Shown here one piece after another: positions 27,218 to 34,499 of a stretch of 64,000 bases of DNA. Source of the DNA: Hahella chejuensis KCTC 2396 (GTDB lineage: Bacteria; Pseudomonadota; Gammaproteobacteria; Pseudomonadales; Oleiphilaceae); NCBI RefSeq assembly GCF_000012985.1, contig NC_007645.1, forward strand, positions 1,426,001 through 1,490,000, given 5' to 3'. Both the position numbers and the translations under genes were made by a program. The notes beneath the pieces are model-generated. The model did no database searches. It saw nothing but the letters and a program-made list of their open reading frames with translations, and was not told the DNA's origin. Positions within the stretch are counted from its first letter, which is position 1; each line of letters begins with the position of its first letter.

Positions 27218-27592
27218 ATGAGCTTTACTGTTGATTTGATTCTTACGGACATTCCTGAAAACAATAAGGATGCATGGTCGTTTATAGAGAAGTTACGAGA
27301 GGAATATTATGAAGACAAATCTGTCGCCCATTCTAAATTACAAGAATTCCACGAAGTTTTGACAAAGAAGTACCCTTGTCTTTGCAGCTTCGCTGATGAC
27401 GATCCTGAAATGGAAAATAGCCCATGGGCTGATGGCCCCATGATAGAAAATTTCGCAAGCAAAATGGGAATGGTGGCAATAGTTTGGTCTAGAGCTGATG
27501 AAGTATTCCCATTTGTTTTAGATAGCGCACTAGCATTGGACATAATCGTTGCTGATGGGCAAAGTGGAAAAATCTACCGCCCTGGTATGTGA
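27218..27592 (+). CDS. Cassette 6: hypothetical protein of an integron-associated family
   Basis: 124 residues. Acidic and soluble: FIEKLREEYYEDKSVAHSKL, YPCLCSFADDDPEMENSPW, IVWSRADEVFPFVLD, DGQSGKIYRP. The last block (sites for WSRADEV and SGKIYRP) recurs in small proteins of unknown function that I have seen near cassettes and toxin-immunity loci; no role can be assigned. Confidence 0.7.
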   Translation: MSFTVDLILTDIPENNKDAWSFIEKLREEYYEDKSVAHSKLQEFHEVLTKKYPCLCSFADDDPEMENSPWADGPMIENFASKMGMVAIVWSRADEVFPFVLDSALALDIIVADGQSGKIYRPGM

Positions 27593-27635
27593 ACAGAAGC
27601 TCAGAACAAACCATGGTGGAGAATTTGGTAACAAC

Positions 27636-27719
27636 CCATAACAAGGCGGTGTTGTCGCCTTCGGCTGGGACTGCCATTCCGCTGGCGCTCCATGTTAGCC
27701 CCAAACCGCGGCGTTAGGC
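27636..27719 (+). other. attC site (84 bp)
   Basis: CCATAAC (27636-27642) to GTTAGGC (27713-27719). The arms AAGGCGGTGTTG and CCGCGG are degenerate; the left core differs from the expected complement CTATAAC by one base. Confidence 0.8.
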
Positions 27720-27725
27720 AGAAAT

Positions 27726-28043
27726 ATGGAATTCATAAGTTACGCCCATCAAGACTTGTCTCTTAAGAGTATCAAAAAGCTGGCCAAGCAATATGATGGT
27801 GTTAACGTTTGGGATCTCATGGGAATTGATGAAGATGAGTTTCCGTTTCTAATATGGGAGTCCGAAGAGAGTTATAGTGTAATATACTGGACAAAACACA
27901 GCGGAATGATGACAAGTTTAGATGGTTGTCCTGTGCTTAATTATGCTTTTGCGCTTTGGTTAAAGGGAAATGCACATCCCGTATTTTCTAATATAGAAGA
28001 CGCAGAAAAGTATGCAGAAGAACACAATTGGCCGAATAGCTAA
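27726..28043 (+). CDS. Cassette 7: hypothetical protein
   Basis: 105 residues starting at ATG 27726, six bases after the core site. Acidic and soluble, with IKKLAKQYDGVNVWDLMGID, FLIWESEESYSVIYWTKHS and a C-terminal NIEDAEKYAEEHNW. No signal or membrane segment; family not recognised. Confidence 0.7.
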   Translation: MEFISYAHQDLSLKSIKKLAKQYDGVNVWDLMGIDEDEFPFLIWESEESYSVIYWTKHSGMMTSLDGCPVLNYAFALWLKGNAHPVFSNIEDAEKYAEEHNWPNS

Positions 28044-28046
28044 ATC

Positions 28047-28148
28047 GCCTAACAAGGTTGTCAAATTGACAGTTTATCCGTCGCTCTTTTTTGTGCTTGA
28101 TAGCACAAGCGGGCTCCTCCAAAACTGCAATTTACAACGGCGTTAACT
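28047..28148 (+). other. attC site (102 bp)
   Basis: GCCTAAC (28047-28053) to GTTAACT (28142-28148). Outer arms GTTGTCAAATTGACAGTTT and AAAACTGCAATTTACAAC pair along their length except for unpaired bases, a clear attC signature. Confidence 0.92.
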
Positions 28149-28161
28149 TATACGAGAGATT

Positions 28162-28461
28162 ATGGGTTCCGTCACTGAGTCAATAGAAAACTATGAAGTT
28201 GTTTTGAAGTCTGCTAGGAATATGGTTTTATCTGGAGCACAAGCGTCCGATGTACTGCGTTATCTAGTTATCGAATGCGGAATACTTGGGAAAGCTCAAC
28301 TGATTATTGTATTTTGTAAGGGTTTTGGCATTGAACTACGAAGGGCTAGCTGTATTGGAGGCTGGTGGCACGACGATAGTGGCGAACTATCTGACGAGAG
28401 AATTAACGAGCTGCTAAACCCAGAGTTATCAAAATATGTGTCTAGCCATGAAAAAAGTTAA
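28162..28461 (+). CDS. Cassette 8: hypothetical protein
   Basis: 99 residues. GAGAG precedes ATG 28162. The N-terminal half is helical (IENYEVVLKSARNMVLSGAQ, SDVLRYLVIECGILGKAQL), then GGWWHDDSGELSDERINELL. Its size and layout recall small immunity-type proteins, but nothing supports a specific function. Confidence 0.68.
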   Translation: MGSVTESIENYEVVLKSARNMVLSGAQASDVLRYLVIECGILGKAQLIIVFCKGFGIELRRASCIGGWWHDDSGELSDERINELLNPELSKYVSSHEKS

Positions 28462-28569
28462 CAAGTATATCCAGTTGACGTTTTGGCCTACGCTTCGTTT
28501 TGGAGTGACTTCTCCACTTTACGCCAAAACTACACTTCAACCAAAATGCAACTGACATAGGCGTTATGC
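28456..28569 (+). other. attC site (114 bp)
   Basis: AGTTAAC (28456-28462) to GTTATGC (28563-28569), overlapping the preceding stop codon. Arms CCAGTTGACGTTTTGG and CCAAAATGCAACTG are closely related to those at 26190-26306. Confidence 0.92.
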
Positions 28570-28579
28570 GATTTGAAAA

Positions 28580-28951
28580 ATGAACGAAGATCATAATATC
28601 CGATCGTACAAATTGAACGATGATGGAAGTCTAAAGCTACAAAGATTTTACTTTGATTCTCGTTTGTGGCTTATAGTGGTTGCAATTTCAGATGGTGACG
28701 TTGAGAGCTATATTTGGTGGAGTATGGAGGACGCAACGGTTCGTGAGTCTTGGGAAACTGTTGCTCTTGAGATCAAAGAAAGACTAAGCGACTCTATTGG
28801 TAATAGTTTTGATAGAGTTAGGAAATTGAAAGATTATTGTCCCACAGGATGGGGGCTCTGGGGCTTGGGTAACCCAGCTTGTATTCGCAATAATGATTTG
28901 TTTGATGACTTGAATGAGCAAGTATTTCAGGAAGCAACTAGCAAGTTGTAG
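28580..28951 (+). CDS. Cassette 9: hypothetical protein
   Basis: 123 residues from ATG 28580. Notable for Trp content (LWLIVVAISDGDVESYIWWS, TGWGLWGLGNPACIRN). Soluble, acidic, no known motif. AT-rich like its neighbours. Confidence 0.7.
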   Translation: MNEDHNIRSYKLNDDGSLKLQRFYFDSRLWLIVVAISDGDVESYIWWSMEDATVRESWETVALEIKERLSDSIGNSFDRVRKLKDYCPTGWGLWGLGNPACIRNNDLFDDLNEQVFQEATSKL

Positions 28952-28957
28952 TCCCGA

Positions 28958-29071
28958 GCATAACAAGGTGTCGGACTTGGCCCCAGCTGCGTTCCACCAG
29001 CATATGTTCGCTTCGCTCACATTAACATATGCTGGTTCCACTCCACTGGACCAGTTGACGAGGCGTTAGGT
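28958..29071 (+). other. attC site (114 bp)
   Basis: GCATAAC (28958-28964) to GTTAGGT (29065-29071). The loop contains the long dyad CCAGCATATGTT / AACATATGCTGG around TCGCTTCGCT. Confidence 0.92.
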
Positions 29072-29078
29072 GGAAACT

Positions 29079-29600
29079 ATGAATAGATCAGAGATTCTTA
29101 ATTCCATAAGTTGGAAAGAGGAAGAAGAATGGTTTGGGACTGCTCAAGTCGTGGTTCCGGTACTTGGAGGTAAAATAGAGATTCAGTTCCTGGTCGAAAA
29201 TGAGAGAGATATTTCAGATAGATCTGTAAGAATTGTTAATGAATTGCTTCAACTTGACGAGAGCCATTTAATCAAGATTAAGCATTTTCTTTGGGAAGAT
29301 TGCAAATTGTACTGTGAAGCTACAGGCTATGGTTTTGATGTGAGCGAAGGCAAAAATGAGACTGAAGTAAATCACCGGGAGTTTGGTGTATTTAACGAAA
29401 CTGACGCTTATCGCACAAGTAATCTTTTATATGTGATGATCTGTGAGGAAGACGAAAAGTTTGAAGGAAACTATGCTCGTCTTACGTTTGACAACGAATG
29501 GAATGGAAATTTGTGTGTTGTGGTCATGAAGGGTGGTGATATTGTGGGATATGGTGATGATGGTTTATACATTGGGGAGTTCGAAGATGTTTCCACCTAA
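29079..29600 (+). CDS. Cassette 10: hypothetical protein, DUF6985-like
   Basis: 173 residues from ATG 29079; the GTG at 29070 lies within the core site. Acidic, mostly beta: WFGTAQVVVPVLGGKIEIQF, WEDCKLYCEATGYGFDVSEG, ARLTFDNEWNGNLCVVVMKG and DIVGYGDDGLYIGEF. The ending resembles proteins I recall as DUF6985, often found near bacterial toxin or immunity genes. The assignment is tentative. Confidence 0.7.
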   Translation: MNRSEILNSISWKEEEEWFGTAQVVVPVLGGKIEIQFLVENERDISDRSVRIVNELLQLDESHLIKIKHFLWEDCKLYCEATGYGFDVSEGKNETEVNHREFGVFNETDAYRTSNLLYVMICEEDEKFEGNYARLTFDNEWNGNLCVVVMKGGDIVGYGDDGLYIGEFEDVST

Positions 29601-29653
29601 CAAACGCATCCAGCCGACCCACAACGGATCGCGGCTGATGTGAAGCGTTATAA
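29595..29653 (+). other. attC site (59 bp)
   Basis: ACCTAAC (29595-29601) to GTTATAA (29647-29653). Arms CCAGCCG and CGGCTG pair. The cassette 10 stop lies inside the left core. Confidence 0.9.
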
Positions 29654-29663
29654 GTAAAACTTT

Positions 29664-29990
29664 ATGTTCGAGAAAGTAGATAGCATCTTCAATAATAAAG
29701 AACCTGAGTGATATGAGTCGGAAGATCCAACTCCGCGGGAGCAATGTCCGTGCTGCGACTATATTTCTTTAGCCGAGCGTGGCAACTATTTGATTTGTCC
29801 AATTTGCTTTTGGGAGGATGAAGGCGGATACGTTGATGAACTTGACTCGTACTCGGGCCCTAATCACATGCCCCTTAGAAATGGGAGAGCAAATTTTAAG
29901 CATATAAGTGCTTGCGACGAAAAGATGAAAGAGAATGTGCTCTCGGAGAGTGAAAGGAAATACTTTGAATATAAACCAAGAAACTTATAA
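29664..29990 (+). pseudogene. Cassette 11: CPCC cysteine-rich protein with in-frame TGA
   Basis: ATG 29664 begins FEKVDSIFNNKEPE and reaches TGA at 29709-29711. The same frame continues YESEDPTPREQCPCCDYISL, then GNYLICPICFWEDEGGYVDE, the CPCC-type zinc motif, and ends at 29988-29990. No good start codon lies between the stop and the first CPCC; only a TTG at 29790 follows, which would lose the first metal pair. The gene is therefore probably inactive. Confidence 0.78.
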
Positions 29991-30044
29991 CCACTCGCTG
30001 AATAAAGACGCAAACAACTACGCGCTTATTAGCTGAGTGTTATG
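29984..30044 (+). other. attC site (61 bp)
   Basis: TTATAAC (29984-29990) to GTTATGC (30038-30044). Arms CACTCGCTGAATAA and TTATTAGCTGAGTG pair with extrahelical bases. Confidence 0.9.
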
Positions 30045-30058
30045 CATTGGAGTGAGCC

Positions 30059-30358
30059 ATGAGTCCAGATGAAATAGTTGAAAATCTTAGGTGTTTGGGA
30101 TGGCGTGAATATACTCGAACGATTCGCTTTGCAATCAAGGATAATATAGATATTGCAGAGGAGAATTTGATATACGCGATTATTGAAATACCTGAACACT
30201 ATAAGATCTCGTCATTGGCTCGTTACTCTAATGCTGTAAGGCCTATTACAAAGTGTTCTTACGAGAGTATAAAGCAAGCAATTATTCAAGAGGAATGTGT
30301 GGAGTCTTACAAGGAGCATTTACTTCAAGAGTTAGCGAACGCTAAGGTAGTTGAATAA
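30059..30358 (+). CDS. Cassette 12: hypothetical protein
   Basis: 99 residues; GAGTGAG precedes ATG 30059. Contains RCLGWREYTRTIRFAIKDN and IDIAEENLIYAIIEIPEHY, followed by a helical C-terminus. Soluble, unrecognised. The right core of its attC survives as GTATAAC at 30373-30379; the other half was lost at the insertion sequence. Confidence 0.68.
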   Translation: MSPDEIVENLRCLGWREYTRTIRFAIKDNIDIAEENLIYAIIEIPEHYKISSLARYSNAVRPITKCSYESIKQAIIQEECVESYKEHLLQELANAKVVE

Positions 30359-30408
30359 AAAATAATAAAGCAGTATAACAATAAATGGTCCTATCAGTGT
30401 ATGGGGAA

Positions 30409-31461
30409 ATGCATACCTAATCCTAATTACCATCCTTCCTAAGTCATGCTATGCTGTATATATATACAGTTAAATGCTTGATTTCACAGGAGGCCTCCAT
30501 GGCACGAAACAAAGTGCAGTTTCAAAAAGGCTACAGTCTGGGCGAATTCTTTCAAGCCTATGGTACTGAAGGGCAGTGTTTCGATGCGTTATTCCAGTGG
30601 CGATGGCCCAACGGCTTTCAATGCCCGTTTTGTGCCCATGATCAGTATTGCAAGTTGACTCAGCGCCAACTGCTGCAATGCAATCGGTGTCGTCGGCAAA
30701 CCTCCATTACTGCCGGAACTATTTTACAGTCCACTAAGCTGCCTCTGACGCTCTGGTTTCAAGCTATGTACCTGATCACTCAGGACAAAAAAGGGCTTTC
30801 CGCAATGAGGCTTCATCGGCAGTTGGGCATATCCTACAACGCCGCCTGGCGCCTGAAGCATAAGCTCATGCAAGTCATGATGGAACGCGATGATGATCGG
30901 AAGCTGGCGGGCTTTATCGAAGTGGATGATGCCTATCTGGGCGGTGAACGAGCCGGCGGCAAGCGAGGGCGTGGCGCCGATGCAAAGACGCCTTTCGTCG
31001 CAGCCGTGGAGACCACGAGTGAAGGCCATCCGACACGCATTCGGTTATCGGTCGTCAAGGGCTTTAAAACCCAGGAGATCTTGAATTGGAGCCAAAAATA
31101 TCTGGAGGTTGGCAGTACCGTGATCTCGGATGGCTTGGCCTGTTTCAATGCCGTGTCGGAAATCGGCTGTGCGCATGACCGGATTGTCTGTGGCGGCGGA
31201 CGAGCCTCCGTGGAAGAGCCGGAGTTTTACTGGGTAAATACGGTATTAGGTAACTTGAAGACTTCGTTGCGCAGCACCTACCACGCGGTGCGATCCAAAT
31301 ACGCGCAACGCTATTTATCGGAATTCCAGTATCGATTTAATCGCCGATTTGATCTACGCATCCTAATACCCCGCTTGGCTTATGCGGCTGTCAGGACGCC
31401 GCCAATGCCAGAAAAGCTTCTGAAGATCGGCTTAGGTTGAGTGGTAATTAGGAATGCATAA
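30409..31461 (+). mobile_element. IS1595-family insertion sequence
   Basis: Imperfect inverted ends share ATGCAT and TCCTAATTACCA: left at about 30409-30432, right at about 31442-31461 in inverse orientation. The left end has six extra bases between the two blocks. The exact tips and target duplication cannot be fixed by eye. The element interrupts the last attC of the cassette array. Confidence 0.75.
30499..31440 (+). CDS. IS1595-family transposase
   Basis: 313 residues from ATG 30499 with ACAGGAGG upstream. The N-terminal zinc ribbon (CPFCAHDQYC and CNRCRRQ) precedes the catalytic core with EVDDAYLGGERAGGKRGRG, SDGLACF, and HAVRSKYAQRYLSEFQYRF. These fit the ISXO2-like DDE/N transposase domain. 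The frame is intact, so the element may still be mobile. Confidence 0.92.
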   Translation: MARNKVQFQKGYSLGEFFQAYGTEGQCFDALFQWRWPNGFQCPFCAHDQYCKLTQRQLLQCNRCRRQTSITAGTILQSTKLPLTLWFQAMYLITQDKKGLSAMRLHRQLGISYNAAWRLKHKLMQVMMERDDDRKLAGFIEVDDAYLGGERAGGKRGRGADAKTPFVAAVETTSEGHPTRIRLSVVKGFKTQEILNWSQKYLEVGSTVISDGLACFNAVSEIGCAHDRIVCGGGRASVEEPEFYWVNTVLGNLKTSLRSTYHAVRSKYAQRYLSEFQYRFNRRFDLRILIPRLAYAAVRTPPMPEKLLKIGLG

Positions 31462-31465
31462 GTAT

Positions 31466-32240
31466 CTAAATAAAATTAATCTTATACTCCTGTCCAAATT
31501 TTGACAGGACATCGGTGACTGACTCCTTCAGTCTCTCAAACGTCTCATGCGAACCTAGCGGCAGCCAGTTGTACTTCACCTTTCGCCACAAGATCTCTAT
31601 CAGGTTTAGCTCCGGTGAATATTTCGGAAAATAGATTGGCCATATGCTTTTGTCCATCCAATCCCACCTGTGCCGACGAAACTCTGCAGATCGGTGCACG
31701 GAGGCGTTGTCCAGGAGCACCACAGCATTCTTTAGTGGATCTTTACTCTCCGCCAGTTTATTAAAAAGCGCCACCACTTGTGCGGAATCCACCCGTTCCT
31801 CGGTTGTATGGAAAATCAGCTTCTGGCGGCGGTTCATAAACCCCAGAACGTTCAGCCTCTTGCTGTGCGAGTAAGATTTCAGCCGCGTCGACTGGCCCAC
31901 GGGACTCCAGCCATAAGGCAGGTTGGAACGCTGGCTGAAGCCTGATTCATCAAAGTAGTAAAGGTCGATTTCGCCCGCATCCTCCCATGATTGAAGCTCT
32001 TTCGCAAAGCCTTGAAACTGGTGGAAAGCGTCTTCATCTCGCAGAGCGCGCAGCGAAAATCGAAATCGAAATAGTGTTGCGGTGGAAGTCGATAATCTCG
32101 GCAATGTTATCGATTTTATACCCTTTATTACTCAGCAATATGGCGTGACAGCGAATACGGAAGCGGGAATTCGGGCTGTAACGGAATCCATCAGTTAGTG
32201 TTTTGATTTCGGCAGGTTTAAGATGATTGACGTACTTCAC
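31466..32240 (-). pseudogene. IS630-family transposase, internally deleted and frameshifted
   Basis: Two overlapping frames are needed. The first (32240 to about 32070) gives the N-terminal helix-turn-helix (LKPAEIKTLTDGFRYSP, IAEIIDFHRNTIS). The second resumes at SLRALRDEDAFHQF and runs through DLYYFDESGF, VLLDNASVHRS and PKYSPELNLIEILWRKVKY, the DDE core. About 75-80 residues between these blocks of a normal family member are missing. The joint lies in the repeat ATTTCGATTTCGATTTTCG, suggesting slippage. Confidence 0.85.
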
Positions 32241-32408
32241 GGTGCAAAATATGATCAGCTCGGGTGGTCGTAAGTAGCCTATTTTATTAGGAAATTTATA
32301 TTTTTCTACTTAGCAGTAGATAGAGTGTAATTCTCCTGATTCTTTCGGTTACACTAACGTCTTGATAAATCCTGCCTTGTCCTATAAAAATGAGTGGTGT
32401 TGAGAAGA

Positions 32409-32489
32409 ATGATGATGTGCAAAATGAATTTTGCATTTTTAATTATATACGTCTTTTTGTCATGCTATAGCTTTAATTATGTTGAGTGA
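32409..32489 (+). CDS. Possible 26-residue lipoprotein-like peptide
   Basis: GAGAAG precedes ATG 32409. The peptide is basic at the start, hydrophobic in the middle and carries VFLSC, a lipobox-like motif, then ends seven residues later. It may be a lysis-type small lipoprotein, a remnant, or chance in AT-rich DNA. Confidence 0.2.
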   Translation: MMMCKMNFAFLIIYVFLSCYSFNYVE

Positions 32490-32512
32490 GAAATGGTTGA
32501 CTGATTGTTTAT

Positions 32513-32893
32513 TTAGTCGTAATCCAAATCTGAAATTGAGTAGCGGTACGAGGTTAGCTTTTCTATTTCTTCCGAACGAAATCCACTGAATACGATAGAC
32601 TCCGAGAGCCGCGCTAGCATGGCGAACGCGTTCACATCATTTTCACTGTCACTATGTATTTCCCACTGATCTTCCTCATAGCGAATAAGCGCGGAGACGT
32701 CAGCTAACTCCAGGCGGTTTTCTAAGAGAGCGTTCTTTACCTTGCTCATAATGACTTCAAGGTTGGGGAGAGATTCCTCAGCTGAAATTATAGGTACGTA
32801 GGCTTCCGCGAAATAGAACTCACAGCCGTCTATATCAATGGAGCATCCTGATAAAGGTCTGCTTTTTGTGAATGCGATCCAAATATTAGTCAT
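32513..32893 (-). CDS. Hypothetical acidic protein
   Basis: 126 residues, acidic (many Glu and Asp), with FYFAEAYVPIISAEESLPNL, VSALIRYEEDQWEIHSDSEN and a C-terminal SYRYSISDLDYD. No signal or membrane helix. AT-rich like the cassettes but on the opposite strand and without attC sites, next to the IS630 remnant, so probably acquired. Small acidic proteins of this kind are often immunity proteins; that is only a guess. Confidence 0.6.
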   Translation of the reverse strand: MTNIWIAFTKSRPLSGCSIDIDGCEFYFAEAYVPIISAEESLPNLEVIMSKVKNALLENRLELADVSALIRYEEDQWEIHSDSENDVNAFAMLARLSESIVFSGFRSEEIEKLTSYRYSISDLDYD

Positions 32894-33290
32894 ACTTTTC
32901 GTCGACGTCTTAATGATGTGATTTTAGAAACGGTTTAGTTTAAGAAAAGTTAAGATATTTAAAATAACTGCTTTTTACAATCCGGGGTACATGTATCTAA
33001 TATGTCGTTTAATTGAGCTGATTATGAATTGTGCTAATTCTTTTGTGAGTTAACACAACAAAATGACATGGTTAGATGTCTTTGTATGAAATGGCTTCAG
33101 CTTTAGGAGTGCAGCCCGTTGTTTTTTGTCAGACTCATGAAGCGTTGTTCATCACCCATTCAGCTCTAACCCACTACACTTAATTAACCAATGTTAATAG
33201 CCTATCCTGCGTTCGCGGTGGACGGGGCTTTGCGCCTCGGCGTATAAATAGGCCTAGTCCCCCTCGACCAGACAGTTGCCCGGAAGTCAG
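32894..33290. other. AT-rich intergenic region upstream of the RND operon
   Basis: No gene or clear repeat seen. It marks the return from AT-rich accessory DNA to GC-rich chromosome at about 33200 and must contain the promoter of the efflux operon, but no convincing element was identified by eye. Confidence 0.4.
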
Positions 33291-34499
33291 ATGTTAAAGA
33301 AAGTCCTACCGCTAGCGGTGTTAGCCTTATTTGTCGGCGTCGCCTATCTCGCCACTGAGTTCAAACCTCAGGCGAAGCCTCAAAAGGAGCACCCGCAGCC
33401 CGCTATCAGCGTTGAAACCCAAACGCTGCAAACCGAAGTGTTTCCTGTGCGAATCTCCACCTTTGGCATTGTGCAGCCGCGTACGCAAAGCGCCATCGTG
33501 GCGCAGGTATCCGGGCAGGTGATGGACGTGTCGCCGAATTTGCGGGATGGCGGATTCTTCGCCAAAGGCGAGGTGCTGTTGAAAGTCGATCCTGTGGATT
33601 ATCAGGTGCAGTTGCGCATCGCCGAAGGCGCGGTGACGGAAGCGAAGCTGGCGCTGGCGGAGGAAGAGGCGCGAGTGCGTCAGGCGAAGAAGGATTGGGA
33701 AAAAATCGGCGGCGTTAAAAACGCCTCGGATCTTGCGCTACGTAAACCGCAGCTGGCTGCGGCGCAGGCCCGGGTACAGACTGCTATCGCCCAGCTTACG
33801 CAGGCGCGCATCAACCTGGAGCGAACTGAAATCAAAGCGCCGTACGCCGGGCGCGTGCTCAAGAAGCAGGTGGATCTTGGCTCAGTAGTGTCGCCGCAGA
33901 CCACGTTGGCGGAAATTTACGCTACGGATTATGTCGAAGTGCGCCTTCCCCTCAACAATACCGACCTGGGCTTTATCGACTTGCCAGAACAGCGCCGGGG
34001 CGGCGAGCCGCCTGGGGTGACGATTTTTAATAACCTAGCCAGCACCAAAGAAAGCTGGCGCGGAAAGATCGTGCGGACAGAGGGAGCCATTGACGCTACG
34101 ACCCAGCAGCTCTACGTGGTCGCTCAAATCGATGATCCTTTCGGGCTTCAGGATGCTGAACGTTATCCATTGAAAATTGGCCAGTATGTCAGCGCGGAAA
34201 TTCAGGGGCGGCGTTTGCCGGAGGCCTTGGTGATTCCTGTCTCCACTATTTATCAGGGCAGTTATGTGTATGTGGCCAAAGGGGACGTATTGCACAGGCA
34301 AAACATAGAGATTGGCTGGCAAAGCGGTAAGTCCGCCCTGATCAGCGAAGGCCTGCAGGCGGGTGAGGAGCTGATCCTGACGCCCCTGGGACAGGTCAAC
34401 AGCGGCGTGCGAATCAAGCGCGCACAGAATGAACCTGAAAAAGTGGCGCGCCGCAATGCGGAAAAGACGACTGACGCAACTGCTGGAGACGTGCAGTGA
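33291..34499 (+). CDS. RND efflux periplasmic adaptor (membrane fusion protein)
   Basis: 402 residues from ATG 33291, preceded by GGAAG; a TTG at 33276 is less likely. An N-terminal membrane anchor leads to the lipoyl half-motifs (GIVQPRTQSAIVAQVSGQV, and RTEIKAPYAGRVLKKQVDLG), a coiled-coil hairpin, and beta-barrel and membrane-proximal domains (IPVSTIYQGSYVYV). It would bridge the inner-membrane pump and an outer-membrane channel, not encoded here. Its stop overlaps the pump start. Confidence 0.9.
   Translation: MLKKVLPLAVLALFVGVAYLATEFKPQAKPQKEHPQPAISVETQTLQTEVFPVRISTFGIVQPRTQSAIVAQVSGQVMDVSPNLRDGGFFAKGEVLLKVDPVDYQVQLRIAEGAVTEAKLALAEEEARVRQAKKDWEKIGGVKNASDLALRKPQLAAAQARVQTAIAQLTQARINLERTEIKAPYAGRVLKKQVDLGSVVSPQTTLAEIYATDYVEVRLPLNNTDLGFIDLPEQRRGGEPPGVTIFNNLASTKESWRGKIVRTEGAIDATTQQLYVVAQIDDPFGLQDAERYPLKIGQYVSAEIQGRRLPEALVIPVSTIYQGSYVYVAKGDVLHRQNIEIGWQSGKSALISEGLQAGEELILTPLGQVNSGVRIKRAQNEPEKVARRNAEKTTDATAGDVQ

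Larger units (their letters stand above)
24835..30379 (+). mobile_element. Integron gene-cassette array without integrase (CALIN type)
   Basis: Twelve attC sites and one half-site separate small, AT-rich, plus-strand genes. Core sites alternate between GTTRRRY-like left ends and complementary RYYYAAC-like right ends. Within cassettes the two ends match: GTTAAAT/ATTTAAC (25882/26190), GTTATAC/GTATAAC (26300/26649), GTTAGGC/GCCTAAC (26684/27103 and 27713/28047), GTTAACT/AGTTAAC (28142/28456), GTTATGC/GCATAAC (28563/28958), GTTAGGT/ACCTAAC (29065/29595) and GTTATAA/TTATAAC (29647/29984). No intI is in the window. The array is bounded by gene fragments on the left and an IS1595 element on the right. 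Confidence 0.93.

Noticed and set aside
24855-30358. Toxin-antitoxin or antibiotic-resistance cassettes
   Set aside because: I looked for RelE/ParE, HigB, Phd/YefM, Doc, acetyltransferase and beta-lactamase motifs in each cassette protein and found none.
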